Positions 15,806 through 23,587 of a DNA stretch of 64,000 bases are shown here, piece by piece. Under the pieces are notes generated by a model. It did no database searches. It was not told the origin of the DNA and saw only the letters and a program-made list of their open reading frames with translations. The stretch is taken from the NCBI GenBank assembly GCA_050251195.1, contig JBFWNG010000001.1, positions 558,001-622,000 on the forward strand, in the 5' to 3' direction. Origin of the DNA: JBFWNG01 sp050251195 (GTDB taxonomy: Bacteria > Bdellovibrionota_B > Oligoflexia > Oligoflexales > Oligoflexaceae). Made by a program: the position numbers and the translations under genes. Each line of letters begins with the position of its first letter. The stretch's first letter is position 1.

Positions 15806-16381
15806 CTAAGCCGTAGCTAGTATTAACCCCAAAAGCGACACGATGGTGAGCAGCGTTCTTCGCTCGCTTTTCAGCGCCTTGCCGAGATCCGTCGGAATGG
15901 TGATCTCCTCTACCTTAGGGAATCGTCGAGGAAACCAAGCTGGGACTCGCGTCTTGTATTCCGCGTACTCTCCGTTGAACACTTGAGTTAGCAGATTTTC
16001 TTCGTACATGACGATGTAGTAATACTGGAAGCCGAACAGAAGCGCCGTGAGCACCATGACGAAGATATTCGCGCTAAACACCGCGAATCCTATGCAGATG
16101 AAAAAGTTTCCGACGTAAAGCGGATTGCGCATCCATGAGAACGGGCCTTCCGTCACCAGTTTGCTGCCTGTTTGGTCCTTTCTCGTGCGGGAAATAGAAC
16201 CTATAAAACTGACGGAGTAGATGCGGAAAAGTTCGCCCCAGACAATGAGAAGCGTGCCTAGCGTGGCTGTGACGATATTAGGCTTGGCTACGAAGAGAAC
16301 CAAAATTATCAGCGGGATGGGTGTGTAATCTCGGAGCTTGAAAAGGGTTTCGCCTATCTTGACGCCAGGAGTTGTTTCCAT
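15806..16381 (-). CDS. Isoprenylcysteine/phospholipid methyltransferase-like membrane protein
   Basis: 191 residues with four to five hydrophobic segments. GPFSWMRNPLYVGNFFICIG and YYYIVMYEENLLTQVFNGEY, then YKTRVPAWFPR, are the hallmark motifs of the ICMT/PEMT-type membrane methyltransferases (RxxRHPxYxG region, then EExxLxxxFGxEYxxYxxxVPxxxP). It probably methylates a lipid, isoprenoid or small molecule using S-adenosylmethionine in the inner membrane; the substrate cannot be told. ATG 16381 has AAGGA eight bases upstream. Convergent with the previous gene. Confidence 0.7.
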   Translation of the reverse strand: METTPGVKIGETLFKLRDYTPIPLIILVLFVAKPNIVTATLGTLLIVWGELFRIYSVSFIGSISRTRKDQTGSKLVTEGPFSWMRNPLYVGNFFICIGFAVFSANIFVMVLTALLFGFQYYYIVMYEENLLTQVFNGEYAEYKTRVPAWFPRRFPKVEEITIPTDLGKALKSERRTLLTIVSLLGLILATA

Positions 16382-16483
16382 AGAATATTCCTTAAATCGC
16401 TACCGCGATATTGAAGTTCGAGAGGCGGTATTTTAGCCTATGAAACCTATGATTTAAATAGGAAATTTTATGTATTCGTAAAA

Positions 16484-16861
16484 ATGACGAAAATGCGCCC
16501 CAATAAAGATTTCGAGGTTCTGGCCGACAATGAAACTAAAGGGAACCAACGAGGGTATATGAAGACTCCGGTTATTACCAGCTACGAAACCTACAAGGAA
16601 ATCATGGGCGAATTGCTCAACCCTATCATGGCGCAAGGCTTAGATGCCGATACGCTGAAACGCCTCTACGAAAGTAAGGCTGTTTACCTCGAGAATCTAA
16701 GAATAAAGTGTTTTTTCGAGCTAAATTCCAAGAGTGAAAGCCATTTCAGCCGCGACGATTATGTCCTCATATTGACTGCCATCAAAAAGACGCGCGAGCA
16801 TCTCCGCAAACTCATTATGCTTGCGGTCGCCGAGAATCTCTCACGCCGCAAAGTATCGTAG
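16484..16861 (+). CDS. Small hypothetical protein
   Basis: 125 residues if started at ATG 16484. An alternative ATG at 16559, with GAGGG close upstream, gives 100 residues beginning MKTPVITSYETYK. Mostly helical and charged, no signal peptide, no membrane segment, no family recognised. It stands between a methyltransferase-like gene and a receiver-domain gene. It could be a small regulatory or adaptor protein. Confidence 0.5.
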   Translation: MTKMRPNKDFEVLADNETKGNQRGYMKTPVITSYETYKEIMGELLNPIMAQGLDADTLKRLYESKAVYLENLRIKCFFELNSKSESHFSRDDYVLILTAIKKTREHLRKLIMLAVAENLSRRKVS

Positions 16862-16946
16862 AACACAGCTCCAATAGTAGGTTCAATCTTTCCCTAGGCC
16901 TGTCAGGGGGCGTTTGCTATACTTGCTCTGACGAGGAGGCCTTGGA

Positions 16947-17864
16947 ATGATTAACAGAATGCTGGTAGTGGACGATTCGGCTACCATTCAAAAAGTTATT
17001 AAGCTCGCATTTATGCCTTATGAGATCTCGCTTAGCTGTGCAGCGAGTTTCATCGAGGCCGTCAACTTGGTTGACGAAATCAAGCCTCAGGTCATTTTGG
17101 CTGATTCCAACTTGCCCGGAGTCCACGGTCCTAAGGACTTTAAGAACCTGAGCTCTCAAGCTCATAATGTCCCCGTCATTGTTCTGACTGGATCCTACGA
17201 ATCAGCCGACGAAGAGGCTTTTCGTAAGGAGGGGTTGACTCATTTTTTGAAGAAGCCGTTTGACGTCAATGAGATTGTTGCGGCTGTCAACCAGGCGGTG
17301 GGTAATCAGCTTGTGAAGAAGAGGGCGACGCAACTAGCGTCGCCAATCGCGTCGGAGGCGCCTGGTTTGCAAAAGGACGCGGGTGCTACGGCTGAAAGTG
17401 TCGCATCAACTAAGGTTTTCGACGGCTTGATGGCGGCTATGCAAAAACCAGCGAATCCAATACCTAAAATGGAAACTGCAAGCCATCATCCCTCCATGAA
17501 ATTGGATCATCTCGTCAACCCGGATAAGGGAAAAAGGGCCTTCGAACCAGCCGGAGCCGCTGCCATGACCCAGTCGAAAAGCAGTGACTTGCCCCCGCCG
17601 CCGGTCAAAGGGCGCATGAACCCGCCTATGCCTTTGCACGACGCGGCCGGGTATGATCACGAAACCGATACCTTCCAGCAGCCAAGCGCGGCGCGGGTTA
17701 AAGGCGTTTTAGAACCGCTTATCAGGGACGAGTTGGCCCTCATGGTTCGCAAAACAGTGGAAGAATACTGCCAAGCCAATTTCCACACACTCGCCAAAGA
17801 AGTTATTATGGCGGAATTACGAAGGCTTGCGGAAGAAAAGACACGCCACCTCGTGGATAAATAG
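16947..17864 (+). CDS. Response regulator with long linker and conserved C-terminal helix
   Basis: 305 residues. Residues 1-120 are a CheY-like receiver: LVVDDSATIQKVIKLAF (acidic pair), VILADSNLPG (phospho-accepting Asp about 52), VIVLTG and FLKKPFD (Thr and Lys switch residues). Residues about 125-230 are an Ala/Pro-rich disordered linker (LPPPPVKGRMNPPMP). The last 55 residues (LEPLIRDELALMVRKTVEEY, then LAKEVIMAELRRLAEE) form an amphipathic helix pair that resembles the C-terminal pattern of PopZ/DUF2497 proteins and of deltaproteobacterial receivers with polar roles such as RomR. A localisation or scaffold role is inferred, not shown. GAGGAGG precedes the ATG. Confidence 0.7.
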   Translation: MINRMLVVDDSATIQKVIKLAFMPYEISLSCAASFIEAVNLVDEIKPQVILADSNLPGVHGPKDFKNLSSQAHNVPVIVLTGSYESADEEAFRKEGLTHFLKKPFDVNEIVAAVNQAVGNQLVKKRATQLASPIASEAPGLQKDAGATAESVASTKVFDGLMAAMQKPANPIPKMETASHHPSMKLDHLVNPDKGKRAFEPAGAAAMTQSKSSDLPPPPVKGRMNPPMPLHDAAGYDHETDTFQQPSAARVKGVLEPLIRDELALMVRKTVEEYCQANFHTLAKEVIMAELRRLAEEKTRHLVDK

Positions 17865-17929
17865 AAAAACATTGGCCAAAGGCAATAAAGGCAGTATGTT
17901 TGGGGCCGTACATTGAAAACGGGACTCTT

Positions 17930-18772
17930 ATGCAGGATTTACACTACCTTCAGATTGATCCTCTCATCACAAAAGCATTAGAGGAAGATTGGGGTTACGG
18001 CGACTGGACGACGGATCTTTGCGTCCCCAAGGCGAGAACCGTTCACGCCAAAATTATCGCTAAAGAAAAGGTCTTGGTGTCCGGAATGGAGGTTGCGGCC
18101 CGGGTATTTCATAGTGTCGATCCCAGCTTAGAAATAAAGTGTCTTGTTGAAAATGGGCAGTTTGTTGAGAGCGGAACAGAACTTATTCGAATCAAAGGTG
18201 CGGCTCGGTCGGTGTTGCGAGCGGAACGCGTCGCTCTAAATTTTTTGGGCAGGATGTCTGGAATTTCGACTTTGGCTCGCAAGTATGTCGAGGAGCTTAA
18301 AGGTACAAAGGTACGGCTCTTAGATACCCGCAAAACCACGCCCGGTCTGCGCATTCTCGAGAAGTCGGCAACAATGGTGGGCGGCGCCAGAAACCATCGA
18401 TTTGGTCTGTGCGACGGTGTAATGGTTAAAGAAAATCACATCCGCTCGGCGGGCGGCATTACCAAGGCTGTTTCTCTCTTGCTCGAGAGTTTGCCTCCAA
18501 CGTTGAAGATTGAGGTCGAAACCACCAACCTCGCAGAAGTCAAAGAAGCGTTAGCGGCCGGTGCCGATATCATCATGCTCGACAACATGTCCCAGGCAGA
18601 AATGCGCGAAGCGTCGGCCTTTGTGCAAGGGCGCGCGTTGCTCGAGGCAAGCGGCAACGTTCGGCTCGACAATGTGCGACAAGTTGCGGAATGCGGCGTC
18701 GATTTTATTTCAACAAGCGCGGTCATTACTTCGGCGCGTTGGGCTGACCTGAGCTTGCTCATAGAAGAATGA
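17930..18772 (+). CDS. nadC: Nicotinate-nucleotide pyrophosphorylase (carboxylating)
   Basis: 280 residues from ATG 17930 (a TTG at 17900 is in frame but has no better site). The family motifs are intact: EEDWGYGDWTTDL, NFLGRMSGISTLA, LLDTRKTTPGLRILEK, VGGARNHRFGLCDGVMVKEN and IIMLDNM. NadC converts quinolinate and PRPP to nicotinate mononucleotide, CO2 and pyrophosphate in de novo NAD synthesis. It is followed after seven bases by birA-coaX, a common pairing with BirA. Confidence 0.93.
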   Translation: MQDLHYLQIDPLITKALEEDWGYGDWTTDLCVPKARTVHAKIIAKEKVLVSGMEVAARVFHSVDPSLEIKCLVENGQFVESGTELIRIKGAARSVLRAERVALNFLGRMSGISTLARKYVEELKGTKVRLLDTRKTTPGLRILEKSATMVGGARNHRFGLCDGVMVKENHIRSAGGITKAVSLLLESLPPTLKIEVETTNLAEVKEALAAGADIIMLDNMSQAEMREASAFVQGRALLEASGNVRLDNVRQVAECGVDFISTSAVITSARWADLSLLIEE

Positions 18773-18779
18773 CGATCCC

Positions 18780-20411
18780 ATGTCGATCCTCGAGTTTTCT
18801 TTTCAAGACGTTGTCGATTCGACATCATCACTAGCCTCACGAATGATAAAAGACGGGCATGCGTTGCCCTTTGCCGTTGGGGCGTCCCAACAGTCGGCGG
18901 GCCGCGGTCGAATGGGAAGGGATTGGCAGAGTCCTGAAGGCAACATATATTTGACGGTTGCTTTGCCCGGTTCGGATATCCCGTTGCACGACGTTACGAA
19001 AGCGCCTCTTCTTGTCGGATATATCGCGGCAAAATGGGTGGAATCCCGGTTTGGGTTTCGGCCGACTCTTAAGTGGCCGAATGATATTTTGTGTCGCGGG
19101 CGCAAATTGGGCGGGATCCTTTGCGAGTCCATTGTCGTCGGCGACAAGCTTAAGAGTGTCCTTGTCGGCATTGGCGTAAATCTGAAAAACTCAAACAGCG
19201 TTCCCCCCTTTGCCATCAGTGTCGAAGGTTTTTTGGGTTCAAAAGTCTCAGACTCGCCCAAGGAATATTGTGCGAGTCTATCGGAAGCCATCGTGAAGGG
19301 ATGGTCACCTAGCCATTTGGCGAATGCTGTTCCTCTTTTCAAGCAGTATGGCTTGCCTGACGGTGCGCTTTGGGTGGAGAGAAACGGCCGCTCCGGCCTC
19401 GGGAATTTTGTTCAAAAAGGGATTACCAATGGCGGGGCGTTGCTGCTTGAAGACCATAAGGGAGAAGTTCGGGAGGTCATATCTGTTGACCACAATTATG
19501 GTTGGGCCCATTTGGTGGAAATGAGGAACAGTCTTCCTGTCTATGTTGGAGATATCGGAAATAGCCGGGTGAAGATCGCTGCTTTTGGGGCTGCTCGGGG
19601 GAACGATCCCGATAAGACTTGGTCGATAGGTTATGGGGGGGAGGGGGAGATCCTTCGCTTCGCTGAGGATGACGGGGGTCGTCAGGGACGGGGGTGGAGG
19701 CAGGGACACTCCGATGCCAACGCCGACGATCACGATCACGATTATGATCGGCGGGAGGAGCGTGTTTCTGTTGCTTGTGCGGCGGCGGAAATTGCTGGGC
19801 GTCAGGGCGCAGGGTATCCCGTTTATTTCTTGTCTGTGCAGCCTCAGCGTTTTCTTGAAATCGAAAAGGTTTTTGCGGCTCATGGTTTGCGGGCGGTCCA
19901 TTTGCCTAAGCGGGGAGTCGCCATATCTTATCCTCGCTACGAAATGGGACAGCTTGGCGCTGACCGCGTCGGGCTTATGGAAGGTGTTGTGAGCAAGTAC
20001 CAGCGGCGCAGTTTTTTGGCGGTATCGTGCGGTACTGCCGTGACGGTCGACGTGGTGATTGAGGGCTCGCATTTGGGAGGATTTATCCTCGCCGGAATGC
20101 AAACCAAGCTTGATGCTCTGGCCGAAAGGACTGGGCTGCTACCACAGTTTCAGCTTGATGCCCCTCGCGGGGACGCTTTGAATTCGCTTCCAGGGTCGAC
20201 AAAGGAGGCCATGGTCCGAGGTGCCGTGTTTGAAACTGCTGCCTTCATTAAGAGTGTTAGAACCGACCAAGAAGCCCTGCGAAACCAACCTCTTGCCGTT
20301 TTTATAACCGGGGGGGACAGTCCCCAAATAGCGGCCCACATTAGCGGTGCCATAACGGACGAGTATCTTGTCCTTGAGGGCTGTAGGTCGATCGCGCTTG
20401 GCGGGGTTTGA
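18780..20411 (+). CDS. Fused biotin protein ligase / type III pantothenate kinase
   Basis: 543 residues with two enzymes in one chain. Residues about 1-245 are BirA without the DNA-binding HTH: VDSTSSLASRM, QSAGRGRMGRDW (adenylate loop), TLKWPNDIL, GGILCES. Residues about 255-543 are CoaX (type III PanK): VGDIGNSRVKIAAFG, LGADRVG, SCGTAVTVDVV, LGGFILAGMQ. It would biotinylate AccB and phosphorylate pantothenate, the first step of CoA synthesis. Similar BirA/CoaX fusions are known in some Proteobacteria. Between the first CoaX motif and the next strand (residues about 278-335) is a low-complexity segment (EGEILRFAEDDGG, then an Asp/His run) encoded by the dispersed 28-base repeat and simple sequence; it keeps the frame open. 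Follows nadC. Confidence 0.88.
   Translation: MSILEFSFQDVVDSTSSLASRMIKDGHALPFAVGASQQSAGRGRMGRDWQSPEGNIYLTVALPGSDIPLHDVTKAPLLVGYIAAKWVESRFGFRPTLKWPNDILCRGRKLGGILCESIVVGDKLKSVLVGIGVNLKNSNSVPPFAISVEGFLGSKVSDSPKEYCASLSEAIVKGWSPSHLANAVPLFKQYGLPDGALWVERNGRSGLGNFVQKGITNGGALLLEDHKGEVREVISVDHNYGWAHLVEMRNSLPVYVGDIGNSRVKIAAFGAARGNDPDKTWSIGYGGEGEILRFAEDDGGRQGRGWRQGHSDANADDHDHDYDRREERVSVACAAAEIAGRQGAGYPVYFLSVQPQRFLEIEKVFAAHGLRAVHLPKRGVAISYPRYEMGQLGADRVGLMEGVVSKYQRRSFLAVSCGTAVTVDVVIEGSHLGGFILAGMQTKLDALAERTGLLPQFQLDAPRGDALNSLPGSTKEAMVRGAVFETAAFIKSVRTDQEALRNQPLAVFITGGDSPQIAAHISGAITDEYLVLEGCRSIALGGV
19647..19674 (+). repeat. 28-base dispersed repeat inside birA-coaX
   Basis: GAGATCCTTCGCTTCGCTGA plus GGATGACG matches the window's repeat consensus with one change. 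It is in frame inside the CoaX half and translates as EILRFAEDD, in a loop region rich in Gly, Asp and His that the family does not need. Copies of the same element lie near 21.9, 23.2, 23.6, 40.4, 44.9 and 57.1 kb. Confidence 0.8.
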
Positions 20412-20459
20412 TTGTCAATAAGTAGGTTTTGTGCTACCAGACGGTTTTGAGGAAAAATC

Positions 20460-21917
20460 ATGCAAGCCATCGTTCGGTTATCTCCCGAGATAAGCCTTAA
20501 GTCCAAACAGGTGCATACCCGATTTGTGAATCGGCTGTGTTCGAATATGGCTGCGGGCGCCTGGGCTCTTGGCTTGAAGCTACGATTGACTCGGGTGTGG
20601 AACCGCCTCATCGTGGAATCGGACGACCCAACTGCGATCGATTATTTAGCGCGCGTTTTCGGCATTGGCTCGGTTTCTGCCGTCGAACATTCTTGCGTCC
20701 CGGAGCTTGAGGCCATGAAAGAGGTGGCCGTCGAGAAGTACACCGCTGTTGTTAGAGGAAAGACCTTTTGCGTTCGATGTAAGAGGAATCCCAACGTCCG
20801 AAGTTTCACCTCTATTGAAGCTGAAAAAGAGCTGGGCGCTGTTTTGTTCGGAAGTAGCGCCGGTGTGGATCTTACCAATCCAGAGGTGCTCATCGAAGTC
20901 GAAGTTCGCCCTGAAGGAGCGTTCTTCTTTTGTGAAAGAAAGAAGGGACCTGGAGGTCTGCCGCTTGGTTCGGAGGGTAGGGCGCTTTCTTTGATCTCGG
21001 GGGGATTTGATTCCGCGGTTTCGAGCTATTTGATGATGAAGCGCGGCGTTGAATGTGATTTTGTGTTTTTTAATCTCGCAGGGCAGGCTTACGAACGCAG
21101 CGTTTTGTCGGTTATCAAAATTCTCTGCGAAGGTTGGTCTTACGGCTACAATCCGCAGGTTTACGTTGTCGATTTTAGCAACGTTGTTGAAGAACTCAAA
21201 CTGGTTACGACCGACAAGTACCGTCAGGTGGTTCTTAAACGAGCAATGGTTCGCTCGGCTTCCCGTCTAGCAAAAAGTCTGGGCATCCAAGCCTTGATAA
21301 CAGGCGAGGCGATCGGGCAGGTATCCTCGCAAACCTTTACGAACTTGTCCGTCATCGATCAAGTGTCCGACCTGCCCGTATTTAGGCCGCTCGTGTCGTT
21401 TGACAAGGAAGAGATCATCGATCTAGCGCGAAAGATCGGCACCTTTGCCGCATGTTCTAAGGTTAGAGAGTATTGTTCTCTCGTTGACCGCTTTCCCGTG
21501 ACGCAGGCTAGGGTAGATAAAGTCGCCTATGAGGAAAGCTTTTTGTCCGGAATTTCGGGGGAAATGGATATCCCTGCGCCTAGACGCATTGCTGTGAAAG
21601 AGATTCAACCTGAATATCTGACCGAAGAATACGTCTATACGGAAAAGATCCCCACGAATAGCGTGATTATCGACACGAGGCCGCGCGATGAATTTCGGAC
21701 CTGGCACTATCCGGGATCAGAGAATTTGGATATTTCATACTTGCTCAAATTGTATGGTAAACTGGATAAGAAAAAAACTTATGTACTATGTTGTCCGTTC
21801 GGTTTGCAAACGGCGCTTGTTGCGGAGAAGATGCAACGCGAAGGATACGAGGCATATAGTTTTAGAGGCGGTACCCGCGGGCTAAAGGCATACGCAAAGA
21901 CCAACGGGGTCAATTAG
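20460..21917 (+). CDS. thiI: tRNA 4-thiouridine synthetase ThiI with rhodanese domain
   Basis: 485 residues, close to the 482 of Escherichia coli ThiI, with all its parts: a ferredoxin-like/THUMP region (residues 1-170), the PP-loop ATPase (LSLISGGFDSAVSSYLMMKR, about residue 178) and a C-terminal rhodanese domain with the persulphide Cys in KKTYVLCCPFGLQTA (about residue 445). It makes 4-thiouridine at tRNA position 8 and can feed sulphur to thiamine synthesis. AGGA lies seven bases before the ATG. A dispersed-repeat hairpin follows immediately after the stop. Confidence 0.92.
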   Translation: MQAIVRLSPEISLKSKQVHTRFVNRLCSNMAAGAWALGLKLRLTRVWNRLIVESDDPTAIDYLARVFGIGSVSAVEHSCVPELEAMKEVAVEKYTAVVRGKTFCVRCKRNPNVRSFTSIEAEKELGAVLFGSSAGVDLTNPEVLIEVEVRPEGAFFFCERKKGPGGLPLGSEGRALSLISGGFDSAVSSYLMMKRGVECDFVFFNLAGQAYERSVLSVIKILCEGWSYGYNPQVYVVDFSNVVEELKLVTTDKYRQVVLKRAMVRSASRLAKSLGIQALITGEAIGQVSSQTFTNLSVIDQVSDLPVFRPLVSFDKEEIIDLARKIGTFAACSKVREYCSLVDRFPVTQARVDKVAYEESFLSGISGEMDIPAPRRIAVKEIQPEYLTEEYVYTEKIPTNSVIIDTRPRDEFRTWHYPGSENLDISYLLKLYGKLDKKKTYVLCCPFGLQTALVAEKMQREGYEAYSFRGGTRGLKAYAKTNGVN

Positions 21918-21918
21918 A

Positions 21919-21958
21919 CGTCATACTGAGCTGATCGCCACGCTCCCTCAGGATGACG
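21919..21958. repeat. Hairpin made of degenerate repeat ends after thiI
   Basis: CGTCATACTGAG (21919-21930) and CTCAGGATGACG (21947-21958) are inverted with one mismatch and are the outer arms of the dispersed repeat. The element starts just after the thiI stop codon and could form a stem that terminates or stabilises thiI mRNA. Confidence 0.6.
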
Positions 21959-21972
21959 GAGGAGGATCAGTC

Positions 21973-23202
21973 TTGGCAGTTTTCTCGAGCAGCATTGTTT
22001 TCATCAATAGGCCAGAAGTTGAACTGCTCGTGCGAGCGGAGCTAAAAAACCTCGGCGTTGGCAAGATCGAGGTCGCGAAGTCGGCGGAACAATGCATTCC
22101 ACTTATTATTAAGGATACGACCGCGCTTTTGATCATGAGTTGGGATGTGGGAACAAACTCCGCGTGCCAGGTTCTCGAGGCGATACAAAATCCCATACGC
22201 GTGGCCATGCATCCCGTCTTTCTGATCTCGTCGAAAGAGGTCGACGGTATGAGCGGTTTGGCTCTAGAGTACGGCGTGTCTTACCTTCACGTAGGCGACG
22301 TCACCGCTGACGTTGTCAAAAAAGCATTAAAGCACATTGAGAAGCACGAAGAATTGGGCAAAGAAATGAAAGATTCTTTGGCCCTCGCAAGCGACGCCCG
22401 GTCAAAGGGCGATTTGGCAAGCGCAAGTCAGGTTCTCAAGGAATTGTTTGAGAAGCATCCCGACCAAGAAAGAGTCGGACTCGAGTACTGCGAAAATCTT
22501 TTTATGCAAGAAAACTTGGAAGATGCAACCAAGATACTGGAGAAGTATGTCCAGACTGAATCTCCGAACCCTCGCGCGCTCAATCTATACGGCCGCACCC
22601 TCATGAAAGCGGGCAAGGTTAAAGAAGCGGCGAGCGCCCTGCAAAAAGCCGATTTTACCAATCCTTTTAATGTAGATCGCTTGCTACAACTTGGGGACGC
22701 TTATCTTCATCTTCAGAAATACGACAAAGCAAAAACAGCCTTCGATAAGGCCGTCAAAATTTACCCCGACAAAGAAGATGCCAAAAAAGGCCTCTGCAAA
22801 AGTATGCTCGTGGGCGGAGAGCTGAACGAAGCGCTTTCGTTTATGAAGCAGCTTTCCGGGCCGCGCGAGATGGCTTCTGTTTTCAACGGGTCGGCGATAC
22901 TCAGCATGGTGCACAACCACTATGCTGAAGGCATGAAACTATACGGAGTTGCGCTTGATACGATCGGCGGCGATCCGGAATTAGCGTCGAAACTTGCGTT
23001 TAATATGGGGATCGGTTTTCACCGGCAGAAAGACAACAAGTCCGCCGCCGTTTGCTTTCGAATCGCAAGCAAGATGGATTCGGGCAACGCTAAAGCGTCG
23101 GAATATGTTCAGAGCCTAAAATCTGTCGTTGAAGTCGATGAAGGTCCTTTGCCCGACGATCATGCGGAACTTATTGCGATATTGAAGAATATGCTGCCGT
23201 AG
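21973..23202 (+). CDS. Pseudo-receiver plus TPR protein (copy 1)
   Basis: 409 residues from TTG 21973, with GGAGG seven bases upstream. Residues 1-120 follow the alternating pattern of a receiver domain (VFINRPEVELLVRAELKNLG, TALLIMSWDVG, PVFLISS), but the acidic pair and phospho-Asp positions are not conserved, so it is probably not phosphorylated. Residues about 135-395 are a TPR solenoid (LASASQVLKELFEKHPDQ, VKEAASALQKADFTNPFN, YDKAKTAFDKAVKIYPDK). It would be a cytoplasmic scaffold or signalling adaptor. A paralogue with the same order of domains is at 35563-36756. The family is frequent in Bdellovibrio-like genomes. Confidence 0.65.
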   Translation: MAVFSSSIVFINRPEVELLVRAELKNLGVGKIEVAKSAEQCIPLIIKDTTALLIMSWDVGTNSACQVLEAIQNPIRVAMHPVFLISSKEVDGMSGLALEYGVSYLHVGDVTADVVKKALKHIEKHEELGKEMKDSLALASDARSKGDLASASQVLKELFEKHPDQERVGLEYCENLFMQENLEDATKILEKYVQTESPNPRALNLYGRTLMKAGKVKEAASALQKADFTNPFNVDRLLQLGDAYLHLQKYDKAKTAFDKAVKIYPDKEDAKKGLCKSMLVGGELNEALSFMKQLSGPREMASVFNGSAILSMVHNHYAEGMKLYGVALDTIGGDPELASKLAFNMGIGFHRQKDNKSAAVCFRIASKMDSGNAKASEYVQSLKSVVEVDEGPLPDDHAELIAILKNMLP

Positions 23203-23587
23203 GGCTTGTGAAGTATGGCTTGTGAAGTATGGCTTGTGAAGGAGATCCTTCGCTTCGCACTTACTAATAGACACATTTTTTGAATTCGCGGGTCCTGAAT
23301 CTCTGAATCCCTGGCCTCTGAATCTCCGGTCTCCGAATCCCTGGCTTCTGAATCTCAGAAATCCCTGATTTTCTGAAACCTGAAACCCACTGAAAGAGCG
23401 GGCCCTCATAAGAGGGAGCGTCATGCTGACCTGTGACTTCGTGAGCATCGACGTCGAGGAAATCATCCCTTTCAGCGTTTCCCAAGCCTTCAGCGTTTCC
23501 GCGATCTCTTAATTGAACGCGGAAGCGCGGAATAAAGGAAACGCAGAAGGTATTGTCCAACACGTGGAGCGGAGCGAAGCATCTCTC
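23203..23587. repeat. Repeat-rich intergenic region between TPR gene and mtaB
   Basis: 385 bases without a credible gene. It begins with a 14-base unit GGCTTGTGAAGTAT repeated three times (23203-23242, last copy partial). Then comes a truncated copy of the dispersed 28-base repeat (23242-23258), a run of imperfect CTGAATCTC/CTGAATCCCTGG units (about 23293-23390), a doubled CAGCGTTTCC (about 23472-23510), and a further divergent dispersed repeat (23567-23598) that reaches into the mtaB stop. The open frames over it are low-complexity shadows. Confidence 0.65.

Noticed and set aside
19305..20102. Minus-strand frame of 265 codons opposite birA-coaX
   Set aside because: The plus-strand frame contains all BirA and CoaX motifs; the antisense frame is low-complexity and has no family match.
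23264..23563. Minus-strand frame of 99 codons in the repeat-rich gap
   Set aside because: The translation is low-complexity (repeated Ile-Gln-Arg-Pro-Gly type) and follows the DNA repeats; no start site.
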